Source of the DNA: Branchiostoma floridae
Lineage: Eukaryota > Chordata > Leptocardii > Amphioxiformes > Branchiostomatidae
NCBI RefSeq assembly: GCF_000003815.2
Contig: NC_049983.1
Coordinates: 8,641,598 to 8,703,837 of the forward strand
Direction of reading: 5' to 3'
Length of the DNA: 62,240 bases
Below the pieces are notes generated by a model. That model was not told the origin of the DNA. It saw only the letters and a list, made by a program, of their open reading frames with translations, and did not search any database. The translations under genes and the position numbers were made by a program. Of the stretch, positions 1 through 10,660 are shown piece after piece. Numbering within the stretch: position 1 is the stretch's first letter; each line of letters begins with the position of its first letter.

Positions 1-507
1 ATGGGCCATTTGACTTCATTTCATATTAGTCATGCCATACAAGTTCTCTGCACTGTGAGAAAAGTACTATTTCAAGGTTATACTCCGACGTCAAATGGAA
101 AGACTGAGTTTGGTGTTTTCTCACAAATATTAATGTTTGGGGCATTTCAATTCATTTTGCATCATATGAGAAGTTACTAGGCAAAACTAAATATGTACAC
201 CATAGATATGACACCCACAGCCACTTGAATTAATGTCATTCACAAACGAAAAGGGGCATTATAACAAACTGACTGACCTTTTATTGACACATTACATCAC
301 AGAAGTAAATGTGAATTTGGGGTACTTAATCCGTCATCTCCTCACACTACCAAAAATGCCTTTTCTTGCTTTCTTATTTTGTCTCATACAGAGACATTTT
401 TGTCTTCATATAAGATTTTATTTTCTGATTATACGAAAACAGATTTGTCCACGAATCCAGCAATTTTTTACTTACTGAATTTTCTTGAAGCAAGACTATC
501 TTTCTTA
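1..507. other. Unannotated AT-rich sequence
   Basis: No gene, RNA or repeat unit is recognisable here. The short open frames have no family motif and AT-rich composition typical of non-coding DNA. Confidence 0.5.
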
Positions 508-566
508 GGCCTTGGAAAAAAATGTTGTGTTTCCTGTTTCAGTCCTAAAAAAATTAGGGTCGGCAT

Positions 567-3080
567 CATCTTTTTTTTTTCTTTTAGACTTTGGTCAAAA
601 CTCAAGTGATACAATACAGTTTTATGCACAACATCACAATGAACATGGTACCTGGCTTGGAACCTGGCACCACACTGGCCAAAATCATCATGTCATAAGC
701 TATGGGAAAGTGTGTTGGTGTTCATGTCAATATCTATCCATACACTTTGTTGCATAGAAAAGTACTTTGTATCCTTCTGATGTCATCTTGCCAGCTCATA
801 ATCTTCATCATCTGCTTTAGGTAAAGCTGTAATTTATACACAGAAGCAAGCTAACCCTTATACAAGAATATAAATTGACAAAAGTTTCCTGAAGTTTGTA
901 AAAATTGAGCATAGGTTCCTTGCCATGACCCCTAACCGGGGGTCAACGGTGCCTTCAAGCTCAACAAGTGGAACAGTATACACAACTACAAGTCATGTAT
1001 TTCCTGCTTGGGACTTGAGACAAGTAACCATTAAGATGTAGAAAACATTAGGCAAAGCATCCTAACTTAACTTTTATCACCTTGGTCATGTTAGTTAGAA
1101 CAAAATAACATCAAAATCTTTCCCAAAAAAAGAAGACACAAAAAAGGTGAAAACATTGGGCAAAGCATCCTAATCTAACTTTCATCATCTTGATCATGTT
1201 AGTAAAAGAAAAAATAACATCAAAAGCTATAAAAAAAGAAGAGTGAAAAAAAACTGTTAATTTGCCAACAGGAAATGTAATGAGCTTTCTGAAACATTTC
1301 ACTCATCAAAAGCATTTCACTCATCTAAATTCCAATAAATTCCCCTAAAAGGTTTTCTTTAAAATCTCCAGCCTCAAGAGTGAGGCAAGGAACCATTATT
1401 TTTAGAAAATTTTACCCTTCGGCTACATCTGTTTAATTTGTTGGTTCTCGGATATTCCAGGTAAAAATCCAGGTAAAGGCTGATAACTCCAGACCAGACC
1501 CCACGGAATAAATAGAAATAGTTTACCATTTATAATATGATATGATAAGTTTTTTCTAGATAGCTATCTAATTTTATCTTATCACATGGTAAACACCAAA
1601 CATCATGAACAGACCAGCAAAATGTTAGTTTTTTTTTTACAGAAATGCAGCTTATTTTGTTTTAGAAGAATTTCTAGAATCTACTTTAACTGCCAACTAC
1701 AACTACAACAACAACAAATTTCATCTAAGTTTGCCTGTAGAAATAAAAATGAAAACATTGCTGGGATTATTGGCCCTCTGTGTTGATAAAAATTCATACA
1801 TCCAAGGCTCTAAATACATTTCATGGTTAACTGGTGCAGATGAAAAAAACTTACAACTAGAAAGGCCGACATTTGCTTAAGAGCAAATACAGCATATTTC
1901 AGCCATACCCCTTCCCACGCAACATTGGACTGTTCCAAATCACCCCTGCGCAAAAATGGAACATCCTCTTAACAGTACATTATCCCCCAAAGTGGACTGG
2001 TTTTGTGAATTGACTCCAGGTAAAAACAGAGCTTGCTTCTATTTTTCAGAAAATGACAATAATCACACCTTCCATTCAGAAAATTTTCATCATGACTGAA
2101 AATTGTTGAATGACTTCATGTAATGTCATTAACAATTTTGAGTACGATAACTAGGTGTAAGTTTAAAAAAGTATAAGCTCCTTGTGATGTGGGTACATTT
2201 ATTATTGCAATGAACTTGTTTTATTCAAGTAGGGCATACGATTTAATAATTATCAAGCAGGTGCAGGTACTGTAGGAGCGTTTGTTTTCTTCAAGCTGTA
2301 AAACTGTTAAACTGTTTTACTTTGTATGCAATCAACCATCGAGCCTATTCTTATTTTAGTTTAACAACTTCCTGCCAGACCCGGAAGATACGATTGAACC
2401 TTGTTCGAGGATTTATTTTCGTCTGTCTGGTCAGTCTGTTCATACCCTGGCGCTGAGAGTGTTTTATTGGGCTGAAACTCTGGCAGTTTAAAGTTACTTA
2501 CAATTTAAATGTTCAAAGTTTATGCCAAACAACAACAGCACTAGGAAATGTGGCCACTATAGACAGGTGATCACTATAGAGAAAATGCTGATCTATTGAC
2601 TAGGAGCCATACGTTACACATGATTTCAGTACACTGATCATTAATCATATAAACATTGCACAGGTAAGCCAATTGTTTAGATGTACAATTAAGTTCAAAT
2701 AATTTTGAAGAGAAATATTGATGAGAAAATAATCATTCTCGCCACTGTCTAACTTATAATTACGTATCAAAACTAAACGCAGATTTTCTAACTAACGCAC
2801 CTTTCGCCGACTTCATCATAGGACCGCCGGCTATCAATCAAACACGGCTGTTGATTAGACTTAGAGTTTCAAACAGTCATGTGCTGTGTGCCAGTTGACA
2901 GCGAACTTCATGCTACGTGATGTTTTACATTGCTTGGACCTTCTTTCCTACAGCGGTGCTTCTACAAAATATTTAGACTGTAACACTGAGTTTTATAGAA
3001 TAGAATTTGACGCAGAACAGCGTTTTTTGCTGGGTATTTTTTTTGAAACATGTCCGTGGGAATATCAGCGAGGCGGCGAC
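567..3080. other. Non-coding stretch with one tandem duplication
   Basis: No host gene is recognised. The only clear structure is a head-to-tail duplication of about 108 bp near 1033-1260: the block beginning GAAAACATTAGGCAAAGC at 1041 recurs, diverged, at 1149. The rest is AT-rich with homopolymer runs. Confidence 0.5.
1033..1260. repeat. Two-copy tandem duplication, about 108 bp
   Basis: The two copies share GAAAACATTRGGCAAAGC, then a CATCCTAA-TAACTTT-ATCA block, then CATGTTAGT and AATAACATCAAAA at the same spacing. They differ by scattered substitutions, so the duplication is not recent. Confidence 0.75.
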
Positions 3081-3644
3081 GTAGGGATATCAGACCGTCA
3101 ACAAAAGTCGCACGGCGGCTAACGGCGCAGCGAAGATACTAGCGCTATAAATAAGCGCTTCAACTAAGGATGGCAACCCGTACAATATTTTTGTATACTG
3201 TTGAGCTAAGTAAAGTTTGTTGTTTATGAGGTTTTAGTTGTCTTTGAAGCTTTGACCCGAAATATTTTAAAGTCAAACTGCTGAAGAGAAGTAAGTGACT
3301 GCTACGATTATCGTAGATATGGCCCTAAAAAACTGATAAAAGAAGCCTTCTCAATAGCCTAAAATGCAAGAGCTTCCGGGGGGGCTTCGCCCACCTGGGT
3401 CCCCCCCACAGTGGCCCTGCCCCTGGACCCCGCCAGGGACATTCGGCGGCCCCCGGACCCCTGTCCGACGCTTTGAAAAAATCCTGGCGAGAAGTCTGTA
3501 CGGCCTGAGTCTTCAAGTTAACGTATTGTGTGGTCCCGCTTATGAATATTAATTAGCCTTCGCTTTCCTCTTCGCTGATTGGCTGAACCATTAATTGAAT
3601 TAACTCTTCCTGCCGGCTAGACGCAGGTGCAGATGTCGGCTCTG

Positions 3645-4549
3645 AAACTTTGAAACTTTATTAGAATAACCATTAGCGGTGGACCCTAGGGTCCACCGCT
3701 AGTCTTCCTGGTATTCATTCACAGAGACAATACATTATACAAACATGGTTGGCAACTAGACAAGTCACAAACACATCTAAATCAATAACATATTTACAAT
3801 ATACATAATTTAAAAATTGACAATCCTGTCGCACAGTGCTTGTAACTACTGGTGGAGGTATTTGTGCAAACCATCCTTAAACACTCTCAGGGATTGTGTG
3901 GATTGCATGACAATTGGAAGGTTATTCCACACACTGACAGCCCTGTACATGAAACACTTCATCAGTGCGTTAGTTCTAGGTTTCTCTAACAGAAAAGATT
4001 GTTTAGCAGCAAAACGGGTTCTGTAACTATGCAAGTTGTTGACCGAACGCAGTTGCCTACTGATACAAATAGGTTCGTTTGTGAGTGTTATCCTTTTAAA
4101 TGTTGTCATGGTGTTTATTAACAATCTCGTGTGCACAGGTTTCCACTGTGGCTTCGACTGAAGCAGACGAGTTGCCTTGTTCTGCATTCGTTGTAGAAGG
4201 TTTATGTTAGTTTTAGTTGTGCATGACCAAACTGGGCTGCAATAATCTATGTGAGATAGTATAAGGCATTCTATTACAATTTTTAACAATGTTTGATCCA
4301 TAAGGTATGCGCATCTTTTGATCATCCCCAGTGATCTAGCCATTTTCTTAGATGTTAATTTTGTGTGAGTATTCCAGGTAAGGCACTCATCTACTGTCGA
4401 ACCAAGTAGTTTTACCTCTGAGACCTGTTCGATAACCTTACCATTTGCAGTTAGTGTGAGTTTGGGCTTAGCAGACATTTTGGGCTTGCTCCCCAGTACA
4501 ATACATTTTGTTTTTGAAGTGTTCAAGAAAAGCCGGTTAGCATTGATGG
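3645..4549 (-). mobile_element. 5'-truncated non-LTR retrotransposon (LINE), 905 bp
   Basis: The minus strand encodes the end of a LINE reverse transcriptase protein in one open frame (about 4549 down to 3846). Visible features are the SKTKCIVLGS stretch, KLLGSTVDECLTWNTHT, a SKKMARSLGMIKR stretch, LILSHIDYCSPVWS, LLQRMQNKATRLL and SVWNNLP. These C-terminal landmarks are typical of CR1/L2/Jockey-type elements. The catalytic reverse transcriptase core and everything upstream are absent, which is ordinary 5' truncation. A 7-bp target duplication, GGCTCTG, flanks the element at 3638-3644 and 4550-4556, and duplication copy B supplies the empty site. The 3' end has AATAAAG followed by a TTTCAAAG-like repeat, with a perfect 28-bp palindrome at 3674-3701 just upstream. 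The open frame suggests a fairly recent insertion, but the copy cannot move by itself. Confidence 0.85.
3846..4549 (-). pseudogene. LINE ORF2 C-terminal fragment
   Basis: About 234 codons remain open and correspond to the region after the reverse transcriptase palm in CR1/L2-like proteins. There is no in-frame stop before the terminal TYR-rich/HKYLHQ end. It lacks a start codon of its own: the open frame upstream of the truncation point runs into host sequence. Confidence 0.8.
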
Positions 4550-5339
4550 GGCTCTGTGGGGTGAACGTCCGAAAGGTCACGGCATGGAGAACGAAAGAAA
4601 ACCAATTTCCCCTAAAAAAAGTGCTGTAATTAAGCCTTTTACAGTACTTTATGCCAAAAATTTTACTTGGATCATTTTACCAACTATATTATGCCTATCT
4701 ATACCAAATGTTACTCATACCAGGGTACAGGGGTGCAAAATACACCGTTATAAGACCGTCAGCAACAGTCGCACGGAGCTAACAGCGCAGCGAAAATACC
4801 ATCGCTAGCGTTTCAACTTCGGATAACAAGTTATAAGTACTGTTGAACTCAGTAACGTTAAAGTTTGTTTTTAGTTGCCTTTGACGGTTTGACCTGAAAC
4901 AGTGTTACGCTAAACTCCTGAAGAGAAGTTAAGTGACTGCTGCGATTATCATAGATATGCCCCTAAGAACTGATACAATATAAAGCCTTCTGAATAGTCT
5001 AAAATGCGAGAGCCTTAGGCGGGCTTTGCTCCCCCTGGCGGGAACACTGCTATATACGGGATCATGAGGCCCCGCTTATGAATATTAATTAGCCTTTGGC
5101 CTCCTCTTCGCTGATTGGCTAGGTCTTTGATTCAATTAACTCTCCGGCTGACGCGCACAGGTGTGGCTCTGTGCGGGGTCACGGAAGGTCACGTCAGGAG
5201 GCCAAAAGAAAACAAATTTCCCCTCAGAAAAGTGCCAAAATTAATCATTTTAAAGTTGTTTATGTCAAAAATTTTACTTGAATCTTGTTACCAAGTATCT
5301 AATGCCTATCTATACCAAATTTCAGGTCATTTAATTGTA

Positions 5340-5850
5340 ATACCAGGGTACAGGAACCAAAAGTGTCCTTTTTTGGTCAAAAATTGGCCAAAAATCGCAA
5401 AAATAAGCATTTTGTTGCACTGTACACCAAAAGTGTTATTGAATTTATATGAAGGTATTATCAAGGCACATCTGTGTCAAATTTCAGCTCATTCGGTTGC
5501 AATACCAAGGTACAGGAGCCAAAAGTGTCCTTTTTTGGTCAAAAATTGGTCAAAAAATCGCAAAAATAAGCATTTTGTTGTACTGTACACCAAAACTGAT
5601 ATTGAATCTATATGGGGGACTTATCAAGGCACATCTCTGTCAAATTTCAGCTCATTTGGTTGTAATACCAGGGTACAGGGGCCAAAAGTGTCCTTTTTTG
5701 GTCAAAAATTGGTCAAAAAATCGCAAAAATAAGCATTTTGTTGTACTGTACACCAAAACTGATATTGAATCTATATGGGGGACTTATCAAGGCACATCTG
5801 TGCCAAATTTCAGCTCATTCGGTTATAATACCAGGGTACAGGGGGCCCAA
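5340..5850 (+). repeat. Tandem repeat, period about 163 bp
   Basis: The motif CCAAAAGTGTCCTTTTTTGG occurs at 5357, 5519 and 5682, giving periods of 162 and 163 bp. A fourth diverged start follows near 5838 (ACCAGGGTACAGGG). Each unit also carries AATCGCAAAAATAAGCATTT, GTACACCAAAA, ATCAAGGCACATCT and TTTCAGCTCATT. A related ACCAGGGTACAGGGG motif appears near 4719 in the preceding duplication copy. Long open frames through this repeat follow from its periodicity and are not treated as genes. Confidence 0.85.
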
Positions 5851-5880
5851 ATATACAGTTTTGGTCTTAAGATGACCAAA

Positions 5881-6780
5881 AAACCTTAATAAAATCATTT
5901 AAGAGACAGATATGGAAAAAATGAAAAAAAAACCCCGAGGGTATTGGCCCACTCTGCCCTTGTGCCAAATCTCAAGTCATTCAGTTGAGGAACAACGGAG
6001 ATACCGTGTTCTGAAGATTTGACAGGAGAAAGAAAAGAAACATTACGAATACGATATATTTCACCATACCTATGGTATGGCTGAAATATAAATACTTGCA
6101 CTCCCAAAAAAACACATGCACAACCAAAAGTACTATACCATAAACTATATATTAATTATACCTTTTTTGTTACATGTACAATTGTTTGTTAGCAAAATAT
6201 TAGGTGCAATTCAATAAAACCTCTTTGAAAAACCCACATGCAATATATTGTTACCAATACAAGAGCTGTCAAGTCTGCAGTTTCACAATTACCAGATAGA
6301 GGCGCTGCTGCACAAACAAGCTAAAACAAAAAGGCGGCCCGGTTTGTTTATTTTCATTTTGGGCGGCTTTTGGACGGATTTTTGCATTTCAGGCATACCA
6401 GAACATGTTAACTATGGAGGTACAAGAGTAAAAAAAGTATTGATTACTTATTGAGTTGTTTGTTTGGGTGCCGATTTCTGTGTTTCAGTTGAAAATTTAC
6501 TGTGTGTTTCAGCACATGCTGCAGAACCATGCTTCTGATTTTCTGCTACCTTACGTGTCCATGTGTATCTCATATTTACGATGATTTATGTGTTCCTAAT
6601 TATGTTAACTGTGATTTATGAAGTAAATAGAGGCAATTGATGACGTTGTTTTGACTTTTTCTACTGCTAGGAATTAGCAGAATATGTTCAAAAACCTATT
6701 CTATAAGGATGCATCAATCAAAAGCTCCTTGCACAAATTCTGACATGGAAAATTTATATCTGCCAGCCGCCCACCCAAAA
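5881..6780. other. Unannotated sequence
   Basis: AT-rich non-coding sequence with no recognised gene, RNA or repeat family apart from the inverted end of the candidate element that follows. Confidence 0.5.
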
Positions 6781-6959
6781 AAAGTCTAGGGTCGGCATGT
6801 TTTTCTAGGGTCGGTCGGGAAACAGGAAACACAACATTTTTTCCTAGGCCTTACGGTAATTTTTTAAATTAGATAATTTTACTAAAAATATACATATTGT
6901 TATTTAAAGTCTAGTGTCGAAGAATCCTTTTCTCACATGAAGATGAGAAAATCTTCTAA

Positions 6960-7700
6960 CATTTTCTAACTTTGAAGATTGGTGTTCTTACACCAAGACT
7001 GCCTTTCTTACTTCAAGAGCACACTTCTTATTGCCTAGAAATATATTCTTACTTCCAAGATTGATTTTCTCACACAACAAATATATTTCTCATATGAAGA
7101 GTAAAATTCATTATTGCCTAGAAATATTTCTTATTTCCAAGATTGCTATTCTTACACCAAGTCTACATTTCTTACTACAAGTGCACAATTCTAATTGCCC
7201 TGAAATATTTTCTTATTTTCAAGATTAATGTTCTTATACCAAGATTAAATTTCTTACATCAAAAATAACTTTCTTACATCAAGACAACAATACTTAATGC
7301 GGCTAGAAATATGTTTTTACTTTCAAGATTGGTGTTCTTACACCAAGATTAAAATAAAATTCTTATATCAAGAATGACTTTCTTATATCAAGACAACAAT
7401 TCTTATTGGCTAGAAATATATTCTTACTTTCAAGATCGGTGTTCTTATACCAAGACAAAATTTCTTACAACAAGAGTAACTTTCTTATATCAAGAGCACA
7501 ATTCTTATTCCCTAGAAATATTTTCTTACTTTCAAGATTGGTGTTCTTATACCAAGATAAAATTTCTTATATCAAGAGTGGCTTTCTTACATCAAGAGCA
7601 CACTTCTTATTGCTAGAAATATTTTCTTGATTGTTCTTACAACAAGGGTAACTTTCTCAAAGCAAAAGCACTCTTCATATTGCCTAAAGATATTCTCTTT
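6960..7700 (+). repeat. Tandem repeat of about 102 bp with shorter internal repeats
   Basis: The landmark TAGAAATA recurs at about 7411, 7513 and 7614 (periods 102 and 101), with more diverged copies from about 7034. Within a unit, TTCTTAYAYCAAGA-like 25-30 bp sub-units repeat three or four times. No protein family matches the resulting open frames. Confidence 0.8.
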
Positions 7701-9030
7701 CATCTGAGATTAATATCCTTACACCAATACCAAATTTCATACACCTAGGGTAGCTTTGTTGTGCTATGATTGAAGTTATTGTACTTTCTGTCTTCAGGAC
7801 TGAATTTCTTACACCTACAAACATAGAAAAGATTTCTTAAAGAAAGATTGAGGTTCTTGTATCACGAACAGGTCAATGTTGCAGTTTATATATTTGTAAG
7901 TATATTCCAATCATATTCATTTCCATCAATAAGTTTCATAACAGATTTTGGGGCGTTTTTTCCTATTGACCATTATCTTAAAGATTGCAACATTATTGCA
8001 GATACCAACAGATTTATTTAGATCATATATTACGATGCTTGCTTATCGAAATCCATTTCCCTAATACTGAGCATACAAATAAGTTAATTGTTGTCCTTCT
8101 AAAACAGTACCATTACTGCTGTAATGTTGTTGGTGATAGTATCATAATCATTATGATGACTTGTTCTTGTTGAAAGCTTTTCCAAAGTTGAGATGGGGGT
8201 ATCCTCTTTGGTCCAACTGGTTTCCACGCCTAGAACAACACAGACAGTTTATGAACAAACAATTCCCTAATGAATGCCCCCCTCCCCAATAAGGATTTTG
8301 GACATCAACATCTCTATACTTTTCCTTCCTTGAAAATATAATACTAACTTCTTAGTGTTTGGGAGGAATTCATGCAAGTGTTCACTTCTATATTCGGCAA
8401 TTACTGGTTGTCCTTATCATGCATACACAACCAAAGAAATATGAAATTAAAATACTTTGAAAACCAAAATGGTTGACGTACCTGAATAGATAATGTTCCA
8501 AGCTTGACTTCGGCTTTGGAGCTTAGAAATGCGAGGCCAAGTAGTATACAGGGTCCCAGGTGATACAGGAAAGTGTCCTAAAGAAATCTACCATATCTGT
8601 GCCATGTGTTTGTAAGATCTAAATGCACATCAGACAAATAAACCAGGAGAGGCAGTTTGCTTGCAAGCTGCAACTGTCCAGAATATTTGAAATTTGCAGC
8701 AAAGGATGATGGGAGTAATTTCCCATGATCCTTAGCAAAATTGTTGTCTTATTACCAGAAAAATATAGAATTAATTTCTTAAACTCTAATCCGATATTAA
8801 GAAAATAGACAAAAATTATGCTGGTTCCAACTAATTGTTCTTTACATCTTGATAGACACATGGATTATTATAAACAGTATTTGCCAAGAAGGTCAATGGA
8901 AAAGTTTCTACATGTAACACGTTACTAGTTTTTATTAGATATTTTGAAGAAAAACAATAATCAAGAACATTCAAGAGTTTTATGCTAGTCAAAGCTTGTT
9001 CTAGAATTTCCTGTGTTGTTATTATTATTT
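7700..9030. other. Unannotated sequence
   Basis: No gene or named repeat is recognised. The stretch includes a run of C near 8277 and weakly TTCTT-rich sequence continuing from the preceding repeat. Confidence 0.45.
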
Positions 9031-9031
9031 A

Positions 9032-9900
9032 GGCCATGTTGATTTGATTATATGGATGACATCCACTGGGAACTCCAAAACTGATGCGAGCGAGCGAATA
9101 AAAAAAAAGTTTGGCCAAAAAAAAAAGTCGCCTTCAGTATGAAATCAAAGTGGCCAGGAAAGTTGAACATAGGACTAAAAACACATAGTATGGTATACCA
9201 ACAGTTAGGTGTAGGGTCCAGTATACATCATACGGGTGCAAAACATTTTTTTCTTCTTGGACCAATCCGAAAAAAAACAGACCTGACAAAAATTACAGGA
9301 ACAGGTTTCGCCAATTACAAAATGGACACACTATGTCGGCAGGCATTTGGGGTCTTACTGGGGGTCAAGAAGTAAACAAGAGTGAAGTCAAGTAGAGTTT
9401 ATAGTCAATTGTACCAAGTTTCTACAGTCAAAGGTACAGAGACAGTTATCCTTTATTACATGGAGATGGGATTTTAAAATGCCAATGGGAGTCCAATAAT
9501 CCACCAAACAGATTCCTTTGTGGCAAAATTGACCAATTACCATTGTTTTGAGTATTGCCAGTTATCAAGTTTCCACAGACAATCAGGTCCAGGTTCATGA
9601 TCCTCTGGACCTGAACGGGACCTATACCTGAATTTTCTTTACTGGTACCTCCTCCTACTAACAATAGATTTTTTTCTTTCTGTCCTTTCACATCTTATTC
9701 TTTGACTTTAGATTTATTTTGGCATTCTATGGCATTAGTTATCTGTTTTCTGATACTTTTTTTTCAATCTACGGAATATTTGTGCTCATTTTACAGCTGC
9801 TTTGCACAATTTATTGTGTGGTCGAAAACTTTTTTTTTTGGAAACGGCCGAAAATTGGTGCGAGCGCGGATGTCATCCATATAATCAAATCAACATGGCC
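9032..9900. mobile_element. Non-autonomous PIF/Harbinger-type DNA element, 869 bp
   Basis: The first 33 bp (9032-9064, beginning GGCCATGTTGATTTG) and the last 33 bp (9868-9900) are perfect reverse complements. TTA flanks both sides (9029-9031 and 9901-9903). A 3-bp TTA duplication with GG-starting inverted ends is the signature of the PIF/Harbinger superfamily. GCGAGCG-type motifs lie just inside both ends. No DDE transposase or MADF/Myb-like open frame is present, so it would depend on a transposase supplied elsewhere. The perfect ends suggest recent activity. Confidence 0.9.
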
Positions 9901-10169
9901 TTAGTTAAGTAAGTCAAGGAACATACTCTTGTACCTGAGTTCTTAATTACCTAGAAAAACATTAGAATCACATTTAGAGTCACATAAAAACAGAGAAAAA
10001 ATCAGGAATGCTCTTCTATTGAAATCAGACTAAAAGAAAAAAACTGACATAGTATATATAGAATATGAATATTAAGGATAGATTATGCAAATCCTCCATA
10101 TTTCTAGAACAATCTTGTCGGTGAACCCTAATGTTATATGAGAAATAATTTCATTACTTATGAAAAATA

Positions 10170-10470
10170 TGCGTTTCTCAAAGTTTCTGGATACAAAAAA
10201 CAAGAATTATTGAAGATGATTATTCCAGTAATTACTTGCACTTCATCTTATACTTAGATTATCTTGAATGTTCTTGTTTTTCTAAGCAGTATACCTGAAG
10301 AAATGTAAGAATGAAATTCTTGTTTTTTTTCTTGAATATTCCAAAAAAAAAGCAAGAAAAGAGTTTCTCAAAGTTTCTTGATATGTAAAACAAGAACATT
10401 CATGACTTTTATTCCAGCAGTTACTTGTTTTTATATCTCAATGTTCTTGTTTTTTCTTACTATAAGAAAT
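10170..10470 (+). repeat. Two-copy tandem repeat, about 190 bp apart
   Basis: Two copies of TTTCTCAAAGTTTCT(T/G)G, a following AAACAAGAA, ATTCCAGYARTTACTTG and an ATGTTCTTGTTTTT block start near 10172 and 10362. They belong to the CAAGAA-rich region described at 6910-10660. Confidence 0.7.
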
Positions 10471-10660
10471 TCAAGATTGGGTAGAGAAAAATTCTCGTAC
10501 TTTCTTAAATATGGCAAGAATACCAAGAATATTTTACTTACATTTCTTGAAGATTCTAAGGAGAAATGTCTTTTTGAGAACTTATTTCTTAACTTAAGAA
10601 AAATAAGAACATTTCTCTTAAGCTTGTTATAAGAATTTACAAGAAAATGGTCTTCGAATG

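Larger units (their letters stand above)
3088..5345. repeat. Tandem duplication of about 0.75 kb, first copy split by a LINE
   Basis: Copy A runs about 3088-3644 and continues at 4557-4740. Copy B runs about 4750-5345. Shared landmarks in order are the GTCGCACGG block, CTGAAGAGAAGT, AAGTGACTGCT, a TAGATATG block, an AATGC(A/G)AGAG block, CGCTTATGAATATTAATTAG, CTCTTCGCTGATTGGCT, a GGTCACGG block, AATTTCCCCT, AAAAATTTTACTTG and TGCCTATCTATACCAAAT. Copy B is continuous where copy A is interrupted, so it shows the sequence before the LINE inserted. Confidence 0.8.
508..6850. mobile_element. Candidate large DNA element with inverted ends and TTA target duplication
   Basis: The sequence starting at 508 (GGCCTTGGAAAAAAATG...) and the reverse complement of the sequence ending at 6850 (GGCCTAGGAAAAAATG...) match over about 60 bp. 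The match includes a shared TGTTGTGTTTCCTGTTT block and a 'gccgaccctag'-like motif further in. Each outer end is flanked by TTA (505-507 and 6851-6853), as expected for a 3-bp target duplication. A GGCC terminus with TTA is compatible with PIF/Harbinger-type transposition. No transposase is visible inside. The interior carries other repeats, including a LINE at 3645-4549. Two unrelated single ends facing each other could mimic this, so it is a candidate only. Confidence 0.4.
6910..10660. repeat. Region of TTCTTA/CAAGA repeats with weak inverted ends
   Basis: The left arm (about 6960-7700) is filled with TTCTTA(C/T)ATCAAGA-like modules. The right arm (about 10170-10640) is filled with the same motif family as CAAGAA/TTCTTG. 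The outer ends share TCGAAGA and TTTTCT in inverted orientation (6918 region, and reverse complement near 10656). A complete Harbinger-type element at 9032-9900 is nested inside. This could be one foldback-type element or two unrelated tandem arrays; the inverted ends are short and imperfect. Confidence 0.35.

Noticed and set aside
5115-5889. Two overlapping 146-205 codon open frames
   Set aside because: They read through the 163-bp tandem repeat; the protein repeats follow the DNA repeats and match no known domain.
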